Assembly: GCA_963813485.1 (NCBI GenBank)
Contig: CAWEZE010000010.1
Coordinates: 62,001 to 126,000 of the forward strand
DNA length: 64,000 nucleotides
Direction of reading: 5' to 3'
Source: DASQUK01 sp963813485
GTDB taxonomy: Bacteria; Actinomycetota; Acidimicrobiia; Acidimicrobiales; VFJN01
Position numbers and translations under genes: made by a program. Below the pieces are notes generated by a model. The model had not been told where the DNA came from. It ran no database searches and saw nothing but the letters and a program-made list of their open reading frames with translations. Shown in pieces: positions 17,241 through 26,819 of the stretch. Numbering within the stretch: position 1 is the first letter of the stretch; each line of letters opens with the position of its first letter.

Positions 17241-17630
17241 ATGCGGCCCGACGCGGCGCCCGATCGACTCGCGCCGACGTGGGCCGGGATCCTCGGGTTC
17301 GGTTGGCCGCTGGCGATCGTGCGTCAGCATCGCCCTCGAGCCGGCACCCGCCGATCCCGAAGCGGCCGTGCCGGTCATCGTCTCGCTGGCCTCGCTCGCG
17401 CTGTTCGCGGCGCTCGTCGCCACCGCGGTCGCGGCCGGCAACAGGCGTCCATCGGCGGCTGTCGGCAGGCGTGGTCACGGGCCTCATCGCCCTCGGGTTC
17501 ACGGTCACGTGCCCCGTGTCGGGACACCACACGTTCGGGAGCGTGGTGGTTCGGCCAGCTCGGCCTGACCCTGGCGATGCTGGGGGTCAGCGTCGCCGCG
17601 CTGGGTCGCCGCGCCCGCGAGCGCGCCTAG
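17241..17630 (+). CDS. Small multi-pass membrane protein (three frame changes)
   Basis: Joining three frames gives about 130 residues with four hydrophobic segments: WAGILGFGWPLAIV, PVIVSLASLALFAALVATAV, AGVVTGLIALGFTVTCPVSG and WWFGQLGLTLAMLGVSVAAL. It ends in RRARERA. The frame changes near 17320, 17460 and 17545, always with hydrophobic sequence continuing, so sequence errors are likely. ATG 17241 has GGAGGGTG upstream. An AGGAGG site before ATG 17168 could be an alternative or an earlier tiny gene. The function is unknown. Confidence 0.5.
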   Translation: MRPDAAPDRLAPTWAGILGFGWPLAIVRQHRPRAGTRRSRSGRAGHRLAGLARAVRGARRHRGRGRQQASIGGCRQAWSRASSPSGSRSRAPCRDTTRSGAWWFGQLGLTLAMLGVSVAALGRRARERA

Positions 17631-17641
17631 GCGCTACCGGC

Positions 17642-18560
17642 TCAGCTCAAGAAATCGGCGATCAGGGCGGCGAGCTCCACGGGTGTGTCGCCCTGGACGC
17701 TGTGTCCCGCCTGCTCGACGTGCTCCACCCGCGCGCCGGGGCAGCGGCGCAGCAGCTCGGCCTCGTCGGCGTCGTCGACCACCGATTGGGGCAGCATTCC
17801 TCGCACCAGCATCAGCGGGACCGTCAGCTGGTCCACCGCGCGCCACAGGTCGGAGAAGTCGATGCGCCGCATCGCAGCTTCGGGCGCCTCGGCACGGTGC
17901 CGGGCGTAACGCCAGACCCAACTCCCGTCCTCGCGTTGGACGGCGTTGTGGAGGATCCCCCTACGTAGCGACGAGACCGTGCGCGTCGGGTTGAACTCGA
18001 CGGTACGGGCCAGGATCTCGTCGAAGCTGGGGAAGCTCTCGGGCCCGTTGATGAACGCCGTGATCGACTGTCGCCTTCCCCTCGTCGACGCCAGGGGTGA
18101 CGTCGACCAGCACCAGCGAACGCACCAGCTCGGGCGCCCCGACCGAGAGCGCCAGGGCGGTCAGCCCGCCGAGCGACATGCCGACGACGCCCCGGGCCTG
18201 CGGCGCGAGGGCCCGCACAGCGGCGGCGACGTCTTCGGCGTTGCCCGCGGGATCGGCGAACCCGCCGCGGGGGCCGTCGGAGTGGCCGTGGGCGGGGAGG
18301 TCGACGGCGACCAGCGGGCGACCGAGGGCCAAGGCCACCGTGTCCCAGGTGTGGGCGTTCTGCGCCCCACCGTGCAGCAGCACCAGCTCGGGATCGGCAT
18401 CTCCCCACACCAGGGCACTGAGCCGTCGGCCCGGTTCCACCTCGACCGCGTCCCTGCGCACGACCGGAGGCCCGTCCCAGGGAATGCCGAACTCGTCTGC
18501 GTTCTCCCGGAACATCGAGAACTCGTCGTAGGGGATGCGCTCGACCGGTGCGGCTGCCAT
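17642..18560 (-). CDS. Alpha/beta-hydrolase (frameshifted)
   Basis: About 306 residues. The oxyanion and strand motif LVLLHGGAQNAHTWD, the nucleophile elbow GVVGMSLGGLTAL (Ser) and the terminal catalytic His in VEHVEQAGHSVQGD are all visible, with the acid residue probably in the VDDADEAEL region. Frame changes lie near 18070 and 17880, with conserved sequence on both sides. The substrate is unknown, and the fold is shared by esterases, epoxide hydrolases and C-C hydrolases. ATG 18560 begins MAAAPVERIPY. Confidence 0.75.
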
Positions 18561-18604
18561 CGGCCCAGCATCGCACGACGGTGGGCGCGCGGAGTCCGGG
18601 CCAC

Positions 18605-18657
18605 CGAGGCAATAGCAGTCGCCGCCTTGGCTCGGCGGAGCGACCGCTATTGCCTCG
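18605..18657 (-). terminator. Long hairpin, terminator candidate
   Basis: CGAGGCAATAGC (18605-18616) pairs perfectly with GCTATTGCCTCG (18646-18657). Inside, GTCGC pairs with GCGAC and CGCC with GGCG, giving an almost continuous stem of about 20 bp. It lies just after the stop of the small secreted-protein gene (minus strand) and before the hydrolase gene. Confidence 0.6.
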
Positions 18658-18667
18658 CAGCGGCCAG

Positions 18668-18955
18668 TCAGGACCAGAACACGCTGGCCTCGGCGTCGCC
18701 CGGGCCGGTCGAGTCGCTCCCGGACGAGTCGCTGCCGGAGTCGTCGTCCCCGTGGCGGCAGCCCTCCCGGGATCGGGGCGCCTGGTCCTCCGACCTCTGG
18801 CCGTCGTCCGACCGGCGGTCCTCCTCGGTGGTCGTCGGTGAGTCGTCGTCGGTGGTCGACGGTGAGTCCTGGGCCGCCGCCCACGTGGCACCGCCGAGGA
18901 CGACGGCACCGGCCATCGTGCCGGCGGCGACAAGGTGTCTGGGTCTGAACGCCAT
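18668..18955 (-). CDS. Small secreted Asp/Ser-rich protein
   Basis: A 95-residue protein with a classical signal peptide (MAFRPRHLVAAGTMAGAVVL, cleavage after WAAAQ or nearby). The mature part is highly acidic and low in complexity (TTDDDSPTTTEEDR, GDDDSGSDSSGSD) and ends DAEASVFWS. There is no folded domain. It may bind cations or act as a wall-associated filler, but this is not established. GGAAGGAG lies 7 bases before ATG 18955. A strong hairpin follows the gene. Confidence 0.65.
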   Translation of the reverse strand: MAFRPRHLVAAGTMAGAVVLGGATWAAAQDSPSTTDDDSPTTTEEDRRSDDGQRSEDQAPRSREGCRHGDDDSGSDSSGSDSTGPGDAEASVFWS

Positions 18956-19093
18956 CACTGCTCCTTCCGTGCGGGTGATGAAGCGTCCAGTAGACGAAAC
19001 GAACCTGGACCGCCCCGTACAGCGGCCTGCGAATTGCCTGGGTCCAAGAGCACCTTCCCGGGCGCACCCCGCCCCTACCATTGGGTGCACGCC

Positions 19094-22000
19094 ATGAGTC
19101 CTCCCGACGCTGCCCCAGGCTCCCGATCGTCCCGCCGCGCCCGACGCGCTCACGGGGCTGAACCCCGTCCAGTCCGACGCCGTCACGCACGCCGAGGGGC
19201 CCCTGCTGGTGGTGGCGGGCGCCGGATCCGGCAAGACCCGGGTGCTCACCCATCGCATCGCCCACCTGATCCGCGACCGCGGCGTGAGCCCGTTCGCCAT
19301 CCTCGCGATCACCTTCACCAACAAGGCCGCCGACGAGATGAAGTCCCGGGTGGCGGCGCTCGTCGGTCCGGTGGCCGAGAAGATGTGGGTGTCGACGTTC
19401 CACTCGGCGTGCGTGCGCCTCCTCCGCCGCGACGCCGACCTGCTCGGCTACCCGCGCCAGTTCACGATCTACGACGAGGCCGACGCCGTCCGCCTCACCG
19501 GCTACGTGATCCGCGACCTCGGCCTCGACACCAAGCGCTTCCCGCCCCGCAGCGTGCACGCCGCCATCTCGGCGGCCAAGAACGACGGCGTCGACGCCGA
19601 GACCTACACCCAGAAGGCCGGCAACCTCTTCGAGCGCAAGATCGGGCAGGTGTTCGCCGAGTACCAGAGCCGGCTGCACCGGGCCGGCTCGATGGACTTC
19701 GACGACCTGCTCACCAACGCCTTACGGCTGCTGCGCGAGCACCCGCAGACCCTGCGGCACTACCAGGAGCGCTTCCAGCACATCCTCGTCGACGAGTACC
19801 AGGACACCAACCGGGTCCAGAACGAGCTCGTCCTCCTGCTCGCCGCCGACCACCGCAACATCGCGGTGGTGGGAGACCAGGACCAGTGCCTCCCGCCCGG
19901 CACGCTGGTATCGACGGCCGACCGGCCCGCGCCCAATCGAGACCCTGCGAGAGGGCGACACGGTCATTGGGGTGGGAGCGACCGCCCGTCCCGTTCCGAG
20001 TCGCGTCGCGGCTGTGGCGAGTGGCCACTACACGGGCCGCATGTACACCGTTCACGACCGGATGCCACACCCTCCGCGGGACACCGCACCACGTCGTGCT
20101 GGCCGACACCTCGCTCGACCACGGCCGCTACATCGTCTACCTCATGGAACGCATTGACCGCGGCTTCCGACTCGGGCTGACCAAGAGCGTCCGGGCGGTC
20201 CGACCCGGCCAGTTCGAGCAGGGCATCCGCGTGCGCATCAATCAGGAGCATGCCGACCGCGCCTGGATACTGCGTGTCTGCGACAGCCGCGCCGAGGCGG
20301 GCTTCTACGAGGCCTTCTATGCCGCGACATACGGGCTACCGACGGCGCTCTTCCACGGACTGGGCCGGAACCTCACCATGGACGACAAGTGGCTCGCCCG
20401 ACTGTTCGACGAGGTCGACACGCGGGCTGCCGCCAAGCATCTGATGGAAGACCTGGACCTACATCCCTCCTTTCCCCACTACACCCCCGCCAATGGGGGC
20501 CGCCGACAGACCCTCAACCTGACGATGTTCTCGGACTGCCGCAGTGGTGACGTCGGGTACCACCGAGTCCAGTGGTCGTCGAACCGGGTGGCGGTCGCTC
20601 GAAAGGCTGCGCGACGCGGGCATCCCCGTTCGCGCCGGCAAGCCCGGTAGCTACCGGGTCGAGACCAGCTACAAGGACTACCGGCGAGGCGCTCGCGTTC
20701 GCCCGGTCGATGGCTGCAGCCGGTGGCCTCGACATCCGCCGACGGGCGGTCGTCGCCGGCAAGGTCGTACCCATTCGTGCCGCTCGCCCACCTGCGCGAA
20801 GGGATGAAGGTGCTGGTGGACGGGGCCGACGACCCGGCGAAGCTCGTCGAGGTGCGCGTCGACGCGGTCGAGGTCGACGACGTCGACGGCCCGGTCTACG
20901 ACCTGGAGGTCGAGCCGACCCACACCTATGTCGCAGATGGCGTGCTAGTCCACAACAGCATCTATGCCTTTCGGGGCGCCGACATGCGCAACATCGTGGA
21001 GTTCGAGGATGCGTTCCCCGACACCACGGTCGTGTTGCTCGAGCAGAACTACCGGTCGACGCAGACCATCCTCGACGCCGCCAACGCCGTCATCGCCCAC
21101 AACGTCAGCCGCAAGCCCAAGGAGCTGTGGACCGACCAGGGCGCTGGCGATCCCATCGTCCGCTACCACGCGGACGACGAGGTCGACGAGGCCCAGTGGA
21201 TCACCCGGGAGATGGCCCACCTCCACGACGCCGCCGACCTGCAGGTACCCGACGCCGCAGACCGTGGCCGCGACGGCGGCCGGCTGCGTTGGGGCGACAT
21301 CGCCGTCTTCTACCGCACCAACGCCCAGAGCCGGGTCCTGGAAGAGCAGCTCATGCGGGTCGGCATCCCCTACCGCGTTCTGGGCGGCACCCGGTTCTAC
21401 GACCGCAAGGAGATCAAGGACGCGGTCGCCTACGTGCGGGCCGTGGTCAACCCCGTCGACGAGGTGTCGATCAAGCGGGTGCTGAACGAGCCCAAGCGGG
21501 GCGTGGGCGCCACGTCCGTCGGCCGGCTGGATGCCTGGGCGACGGCCCACGGGCTGCCGTTCCTCGATGCCCTGCGCCGCGCCGACGATGCCGGCGTCTC
21601 CGGCAAGGCCGCGCGGGGCATCCAGGCGTTCCTGCAAATGCTCGACGACGTGGCCGGCACCGTGGCCAGTGGACCGGGACCGCTGCTCCAGGCGCTGCTC
21701 GAGCGCTCCGGCTACCTCGAGGCCCTCGAGGCGGAGCGCACCATCGAATCCGAGGGCAGGCTCGAGAACCTGGCGGAGCTGGTGGGAGCCGCCAGCGAGG
21801 TCGAGTCGGTCGACGAGTTCCTCGAGTCGATCAGCCTGGTGTCCGACGTCGACGACCTCGACGAGGCGGATCAATCGTCGGTGGTGCTCATGACCCTGCA
21901 TGCCGCCAAGGGCCTCGAGTTTCCCGTCGTGTTCATCATCGGGCTGGAGGACGGGGTCTTCCCCCACCTGCGCTCCCTCACCGAGCCCGACCAGCTCGAG

Positions 22001-22534
22001 GAGGAGCGGCGGCTCGCCTACGTAGGGATCACCCGAGCCCGCCAGCGCCTCTACCTCACCCACGCCTGGAGCCGGACACTGTTCGGTGGCACGCAGTACA
22101 ACCCGCCCAGCCGCTTCCTCGACGAGATCCCCGACGGATTGATCCACGACGTCGAGGGTCACCGGCGCTCGAGTCGCGGCGGGCGTAGCTACGGCGGAGT
22201 GTGGGGACGGGGTGGTCGGGACTGGCGCTCGGGCGGCCCGTCGAGGGACGCCGGTCGCTCGGGAGGCGACGGGTCGGGCGGCGATCGCGGCCTGCGAGTG
22301 GCGGCGGGGCGCGACCGGATCGTCGAGAACGCGCTCAAGCCCCGGCCCCCCGCCCGGAGCGGTGCCGAGAGCCTCGGGCTCAAGATCGGCGACGACGTGC
22401 GCCACAAGACCTTCGGCGAGGGCGTGATCATCGACATGAGCGGCAGCGGCGACAAGACCGAGGCCCGCGTGCGGTTCCGGGATGTGGGCGAGAAGACGCT
22501 GCTCCTGTCGTGGGCACCGCTGGAGAAGCTGTAA
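19094..22534 (+). CDS. UvrD/PcrA-type DNA helicase interrupted by an intein
   Basis: A superfamily 1A 3'-5' helicase acting in repair or replication restart. All motifs are present: Walker A VVAGAGSGKTRVLTHR, TFTNKAADEM, DEYQDT, GDQDQ (III), LEQNYRSTQTI (IV), TLHAAKGLEFP (V) and YVGITRARQRLYL (VI). A C-terminal tail has the tudor-like KIGDDVRHKTFGEG module seen in PcrA. An intein of about 356 residues splits motif III between GDQDQ and SIYAFRGAD (19887-20956). ATG 19094 reads one frame off the helicase, so a frame change near 19130 is needed. The conserved start NPVQSDAV follows. The two host halves are otherwise intact. Confidence 0.9.
19887..20956 (+). other. Intein in helicase motif III, with GIY-YIG-like central domain
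   Basis: Splicing blocks are recognisable. Block A is CLPPGTLVSTAD (Cys1), block B is HTLRGTPHHVVL, and block F/G is VYDLEVEPTHTYVADGVLVHN, ending in His-Asn before Ser+1. Between them lies a domain starting YIVYLMERIDRGFRLGLTKS, then RVRINQEHADRAWILRV and EAGFYEAFYAATYGL. This order (Tyr-containing strand, Gly-containing second strand followed by Thr, Arg helix, Glu helix) resembles a GIY-YIG nuclease and not LAGLIDADG or HNH. The reading frame changes about five times inside (near 19915, 20050, 20590, 20690 and 20765), far above the local average, so the domain may be decaying. Confidence 0.8.
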
Positions 22535-22661
22535 CGCGATCTCGATACGGGAACCTCGCACTCGGTCCATACGTCAGGTAGACACACGACCACTCGCTAA
22601 CACTTCGCTGGGGGAGCGCCCCTGGAGGGGCAGCCACCGCCAGCCGTCGGCCCCTTCCCGC

Positions 22662-23552
22662 ATGAGCGCCCCCGTGCCCCCGTCCCCCGGTTCTCCGTCC
22701 GGCAATCGCCGCCGCCGCCTCGCGGTCGGCGCGGGCGCAGTCGTGGTGGTGATCGGCATGGGCGCGGCCCTCTCGGGCTCGGGTGGCGACACCGAGACGA
22801 GCGACCGGCAGCCGGCGACCACCACCGAGGCGCCGAGCACGACCGACACGCCCACGACCACCACGACGGCACCAGCCACGACCACGACCGCGCCGCCGAC
22901 AACCACGACGGTGCCACCCACCACCACGACCACGGCGCCGCCCGATCCCGCCGCCGACGGCACGCTCGAGCTCGGCGAGGGCGGTCCGGCGGTGTTGGCC
23001 TTCCAGCAGCGGCTGGTCGACCTCGGCTACTGGCTCGGGTCGGCAGATGGCAACTACGGGCAGCTCACCCGCCAAGCAGTGATGGCGTTCCAGAAGGCCG
23101 AGGGCCTCGGTCGCGACGGCGTCGCCGGTCCCGTCACCCAGGGGCGCCTGGCCGCCGCCGGCCGCCAGTCGTCCCGCGCCGGTGGCACGGGGCTGGAGAT
23201 CGATCTCGAGCGCCAGATCCTGATGATCGTGCAGGGCGGCCAGGTCCAGTGGGTGATCAACACGTCCACGGGCAACAACGAGACCTACACGAGCTCCACC
23301 GGCGGGTCGGCCCGCGCCGTCACGCCGCCCGGGAGCTTCAGGATCAACCGCGAGATCGACGGCGTGCGCGAGGCGCCCCTCGGCACGCTCTACCGGCCCA
23401 AGTACTTCAACGGCGGCATCGCCATCCACGGCTCGGGCAGCATCCCGGCCCACCCGGCGTCGCACGGCTGCGCCCGTGTCACGAACTCGGCCATGGACAT
23501 GCTCTGGTCCAGCGGCGTCGCCGCCATGGGCACACCGGTCACCGTGTACTGA
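22662..23552 (+). CDS. L,D-transpeptidase with peptidoglycan-binding domain
   Basis: 296 residues. A membrane anchor (LAVGAGAVVVVIGMGAAL) near the N-terminus is followed by a Thr/Pro linker of about 45 residues. Then come a PG-binding-1 domain (ELGEGGPAVLAFQQRLVDLG to GVAGPVTQGRLAA) and a YkuD catalytic domain with IAIHGSGS and the SHGCARVTN motif (catalytic Cys, His, Arg). It makes 3-3 cross-links in peptidoglycan outside the membrane. Start ATG 22662. The related 164-residue protein at 48540 has the same binding module without a catalytic domain. Confidence 0.9.
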   Translation: MSAPVPPSPGSPSGNRRRRLAVGAGAVVVVIGMGAALSGSGGDTETSDRQPATTTEAPSTTDTPTTTTTAPATTTTAPPTTTTVPPTTTTTAPPDPAADGTLELGEGGPAVLAFQQRLVDLGYWLGSADGNYGQLTRQAVMAFQKAEGLGRDGVAGPVTQGRLAAAGRQSSRAGGTGLEIDLERQILMIVQGGQVQWVINTSTGNNETYTSSTGGSARAVTPPGSFRINREIDGVREAPLGTLYRPKYFNGGIAIHGSGSIPAHPASHGCARVTNSAMDMLWSSGVAAMGTPVTVY

Positions 23553-23560
23553 CCGCAGCC

Positions 23561-23703
23561 CTTAAGGACCTGAGCGGATAGGCAGGTCCTCTTGGCTCAT
23601 GGTGGTCAGTGTTCCCGGGGAGCCGAGCCGTGGAGCTGGCCGTCGACCGCCAAATTCCCACGCGTAGGCTGCACGAACCGCCCTATCCGCTCGGCTCCTG
23701 AGC
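23561..23703 (+). repeat. 140-bp structured repeat element, copy 1
   Basis: Shares about 80% identity with 42447-42587. Stem AGGACCTG (23565-23572) pairs with CAGGTCCT (23583-23590). The 11 bases GAGCGGATAGG (23572-23582, essentially its loop) are perfectly complementary to CCTATCCGCTC (23682-23692). An internal GGTGGTC/GACCGCC stem lies between. The ends also read as an imperfect 18-bp terminal inverted repeat (AGGA...TCCT), and CAGCC flanks both sides (23556-23560, 23704-23708). It lies 10 bases after the transpeptidase stop and ends 109 bases before the prenyl-synthase start. It could be a structured RNA, a MITE-like element, or both. Confidence 0.75.
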
Positions 23704-23811
23704 CAGCCGTGACCGACGCCACCAGGCAATGCGTTGATCGCGTCGAGGCGTTGAGCATACGCTCAAAGCGTTCGCTCAGATCGGGCGGCACCAGGGACCT
23801 GGGAGAGGTCG

Positions 23812-24909
23812 ATGGACCGTGCCTCGTCCGCCACGGCACCGGTGCTCGACGGCCAGCTCGACGTCGACCACCTCGCCCGCATCTTCGGCCTCCCCGACCT
23901 GGCCGACCGGCTGGCGGCCGTCGACGAGCGGATCACGTCCACGCTCGGTGAGCACGATGCCCTGCTCGGGCCGGCCAGCGTCCGCCTGGCGGAGGCCGGC
24001 GGCAAGCGGCTCCGCCCACTGTTCACCGTCGTGTGCGCGGCCCTCGGCAAGGTCTTCGACGAACGGGTCGTGGCTGCGGCCGCCGCCGTCGAGCTGGTGC
24101 AGATCGGTTCACTGGTGCACGACGACATCATCGACGTCGCCGCCACCCGCCGGGGTCGCCCCACCATCAACGCCCGCGAGGGTGTCGACCACGCCCTGCT
24201 GGCCGGCGACTACATCCTCGCCCGGGCGGCGGAGCAGGCGGCCTCGGTGAGCCAGGAGGCGGCATTGCTGGTGGCGGAGGCGCTGACCCAGCTGTGCGAG
24301 GGGCAGGTCCTCGAGCTGCGCGATGCCTTCGACCCCGATCGCACGCTCGACGCCCATCTGGCCTCGATTCGTGGCAAGACGGCGGCGCTGTTCGAGTGTG
24401 CATGCCGGCTCGGCGCCCATACCGCCGGGCTGGCGCCCCACAACGCCACCGCCGTCGGCCGGTTCGGTGCCGCGTTCGGGATGAGCTTCCAGGTGCTCGA
24501 CGATGTCCTCGACCTGATCGGCGACGCCGACCGGCTCGGCAAGCCGACGGGAATCGACATCGCCGCCGGCGTGTACACGCTGCCGGTCATCGCGACCTTG
24601 CGGGGTCCCCGGGGTTCCGAGCTCCGTGGCCTGCTCCCGGGCCCGCCCGGTGATCCGCGCGAGGCTGGCGACGCGGCCGGCGTCGCTGCGGCCCTGGCGG
24701 TCGTGCGCGGATCGGGCAGCGTGGCCGCGGCGCTGGCGACCGTGGACCGCTACGCCGACGAGGCGCGACGGGCCGTCGCGCACCTCAACCAGGCGACCGT
24801 GGGCGAGGGCCTGTGGGCCTTCCCCCGTACGTACACCACCTGGGCGCTGGAAACCCTCATGGACCGGCACTACCTCGAGGTCCCGCTCACGGCGGAACCC
24901 CGGACCTGA
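23812..24909 (+). CDS. Polyprenyl (all-trans) diphosphate synthase
   Basis: A 365-residue trans-isoprenyl diphosphate synthase. The first Asp-rich motif is in LVHDDIIDVAATRRG and the second in QVLDDVLDLIGD. The substrate lysine/arginine region GGKRLRPLFTVVC and the GKT near 240 are present. It condenses isopentenyl diphosphate onto an allylic primer, probably for the menaquinone side chain (octaprenyl- or nonaprenyl-type). Chain length cannot be read reliably. ATG 23812 has GGGAGAGG upstream. The 140-bp element lies in its 5' region. Confidence 0.9.
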   Translation: MDRASSATAPVLDGQLDVDHLARIFGLPDLADRLAAVDERITSTLGEHDALLGPASVRLAEAGGKRLRPLFTVVCAALGKVFDERVVAAAAAVELVQIGSLVHDDIIDVAATRRGRPTINAREGVDHALLAGDYILARAAEQAASVSQEAALLVAEALTQLCEGQVLELRDAFDPDRTLDAHLASIRGKTAALFECACRLGAHTAGLAPHNATAVGRFGAAFGMSFQVLDDVLDLIGDADRLGKPTGIDIAAGVYTLPVIATLRGPRGSELRGLLPGPPGDPREAGDAAGVAAALAVVRGSGSVAAALATVDRYADEARRAVAHLNQATVGEGLWAFPRTYTTWALETLMDRHYLEVPLTAEPRT

Positions 24910-24923
24910 CGGGGATCGCAGAC

Positions 24924-25556
24924 GTGTCGCGACGAGCGACGCCGAGCCCCCAGGCCGACGAGACCCGCGCCCGCATCGTCGACGCTGCATTGCAAGCGTT
25001 GCGCTCCGACGGCATCGCGGGAACCAGCGCCCGGGCCATCGCCCGCCATGGCGGCTTCAACCAGGCACTGATCTTCTACCACTTCGGTTCGGTGGAGGGC
25101 CTGCTCGTGGCCGTGGCCCGCCGCGAGAGCGAGCGCCGCTCGGCGTTGTACGCACCCGCATTGCGCCAGGCGACGTCGCTGCCGGAGCTGGTGCGCGTGG
25201 CGCGGCACCTGCACGAGGAGGAGTTCGCCTCGGGATCGGTGGCGGCGCTGACGCAGATGCTGGCGGGCGCGGCGCGGTCGGAGGACCTGGCCCGGGGCAC
25301 GTGGGACGCGCTGGAGCCCTGGACCACCTTGGTGGGCGAGACCATCGAGCGCCTGATCGCGGGCACCCCCTACCAGGGCGTCCTGCCCGTCGCCGACCTG
25401 ACCTCGGCCGTCACTGCTCTCTTCCTCGGCATCGAGCTGTATGCGGGCCTCGACCCCGACCGGCGGGACGGCACGCTGTTCACGACCATGGAATCGGTGG
25501 CGGCGCTGGTGGACGGGATGCTGCGGGGCGCACAACCGACCGGCGCCGGCGCCTGA
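24924..25556 (+). CDS. TetR-family transcriptional regulator
   Basis: A 210-residue repressor-type protein. The N-terminal helix-turn-helix is ARIVDAALQALRSDGIAGTS then ARAIARHGGFNQALIFYHFG. The helical C-terminal ligand domain has no identifiable specificity. GTG 24924 is chosen because it lies about 15 codons before the first HTH helix. It follows the prenyl-synthase gene by 14 bases and may be co-transcribed. It converges with the M15 peptidase gene only 6 bases away. Confidence 0.85.
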   Translation: MSRRATPSPQADETRARIVDAALQALRSDGIAGTSARAIARHGGFNQALIFYHFGSVEGLLVAVARRESERRSALYAPALRQATSLPELVRVARHLHEEEFASGSVAALTQMLAGAARSEDLARGTWDALEPWTTLVGETIERLIAGTPYQGVLPVADLTSAVTALFLGIELYAGLDPDRRDGTLFTTMESVAALVDGMLRGAQPTGAGA

Positions 25557-25562
25557 CCGGGG

Positions 25563-26819
25563 TCACCCTCCGGCCGGTGCCACAAACTCGAAGTGGCCGG
25601 CGTCGGGCACCAGCCAGCTGTCTCCCGACGTGAACCCCCAACGGCGGAAGATCTCGACCAGTCGAGGGTCCTGGACCGAGTCCAGCCCGGTCGGATTGCT
25701 GCTGAAACCCATGTCGAACGCGACGCCCCAGGCGTGGCGCGACACGCTGTCGCTTCCGGCGACGTAGCGGGGGTTGAAGCAGCCGTCGTACCCCGCCTGC
25801 TCGACGAGGCCCGCCAACCCAGCCTCCTCGATCTCCGTCATTGCACCCGCCACCGCATCGACGATCTCCCGGTGGCAACGCACGGTGCCGAGGATCGGGA
25901 CCTGGCGCGTGACGATGTTCTCGGCCTGCCATCCGGGATCCTGCTCGAACCCGCCCCCGGCTCCGGCCCGATAGCTGAACTCGCCGAAGCGGGCCTTGAT
26001 CTGCGCCTGCGGCAGCACCGCGTCGGCGTGGCGCAGGTAGGGGGTCTCGCCGGGACCCCGGAAGCGCACGACGGTTCCGGGCCGCAACGCCGCCCGCAGG
26101 TGATCCTCGAGTGCGGGCCGGTCGCCCCGGTACGCGACCAGCAGGTAGCGGGGCGTGGTGAGCCCCAGGCGCTCGCCCGTAGGGATGTCGACGGCCAACT
26201 CGGCCCCACCGATGCTGGCGTCCTCCACGATCGCCGACACCACGACGGACCGGCCGCCGGTCAGCTCGATCACCCCGCCAACGGCTAGGCGGCGGAGGTC
26301 GGCCGAGGTGCGGCCGAGCACCGCGTTGCCCGGACGGAGGCCGGCGACGGCGGCCCGATCGGCGATGGGAACGAACTCGGCGTGGCGCGCGGGGTCGACG
26401 GCGGCGGCATCGAGCGGGATGGCCCAACCGGGAGCCAGCGCGTCCACCCGCCTGCCCTCCATGTCGCGGGAGCCCACCAGGTCGAGGCCTCCCGCCCGCA
26501 CCAGCGACGTAGCGCCGACGCCGGGAAGGGCCGCAGCCGCCGGCTCGAGCCCAGGGTCCAGCCCGCGGCCTGCGCCGCTGCGGCTCCACGCCAGCAGGAC
26601 CGCCGGGACCGGCGTGGGTGGAGTGTCGGTCGTGGGCGGCAAGGACGGTGGCTGGGTCGACGGCGTCGCCAGCGTCGTTGCCGCCCGCTCCGCCGAAGTC
26701 CGCTCGGGAGCGGCCGGGTCGGTCGCCGGATGATCGGCGGCCTGGACCGCCACCATCACGCCGCCTCCGAGCAGGCCGCCGGCCAGTGCCGAACCGAGGA
26801 TCACGGCCAAGCGCTTCAA
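25563..26819 (-). CDS. Anchored M15 (VanY-type) D-Ala-D-Ala carboxypeptidase-like protein
   Basis: A 418-residue protein with an N-terminal signal anchor (LAVILGSALAGGLLGGGVMV), a Thr/Pro linker, a middle domain of unknown type and a C-terminal M15 peptidase domain. The zinc motif SRHAWGVAFDMGF (SxHxxGxAxD) and the terminal AGHFEF histidine are present. It should trim peptidoglycan peptides outside the membrane. The start is TTG 26819, overlapping the anti-sigma gene stop as TTGA, so translation is coupled. Genetic linkage to a sigma/anti-sigma pair suggests regulation by cell-wall stress. Confidence 0.8.
   Translation of the reverse strand: MKRLAVILGSALAGGLLGGGVMVAVQAADHPATDPAAPERTSAERAATTLATPSTQPPSLPPTTDTPPTPVPAVLLAWSRSGAGRGLDPGLEPAAAALPGVGATSLVRAGGLDLVGSRDMEGRRVDALAPGWAIPLDAAAVDPARHAEFVPIADRAAVAGLRPGNAVLGRTSADLRRLAVGGVIELTGGRSVVVSAIVEDASIGGAELAVDIPTGERLGLTTPRYLLVAYRGDRPALEDHLRAALRPGTVVRFRGPGETPYLRHADAVLPQAQIKARFGEFSYRAGAGGGFEQDPGWQAENIVTRQVPILGTVRCHREIVDAVAGAMTEIEEAGLAGLVEQAGYDGCFNPRYVAGSDSVSRHAWGVAFDMGFSSNPTGLDSVQDPRLVEIFRRWGFTSGDSWLVPDAGHFEFVAPAGG

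Noticed and set aside
23592..23800. A short peptide frame shared by both copies of the 140-bp element (PRVGC-NRPIRSAP)
   Set aside because: The similarity follows from the shared DNA. The frame has no ribosome site and runs out into unrelated flanks, so it is probably not translated, although this was not ruled out.
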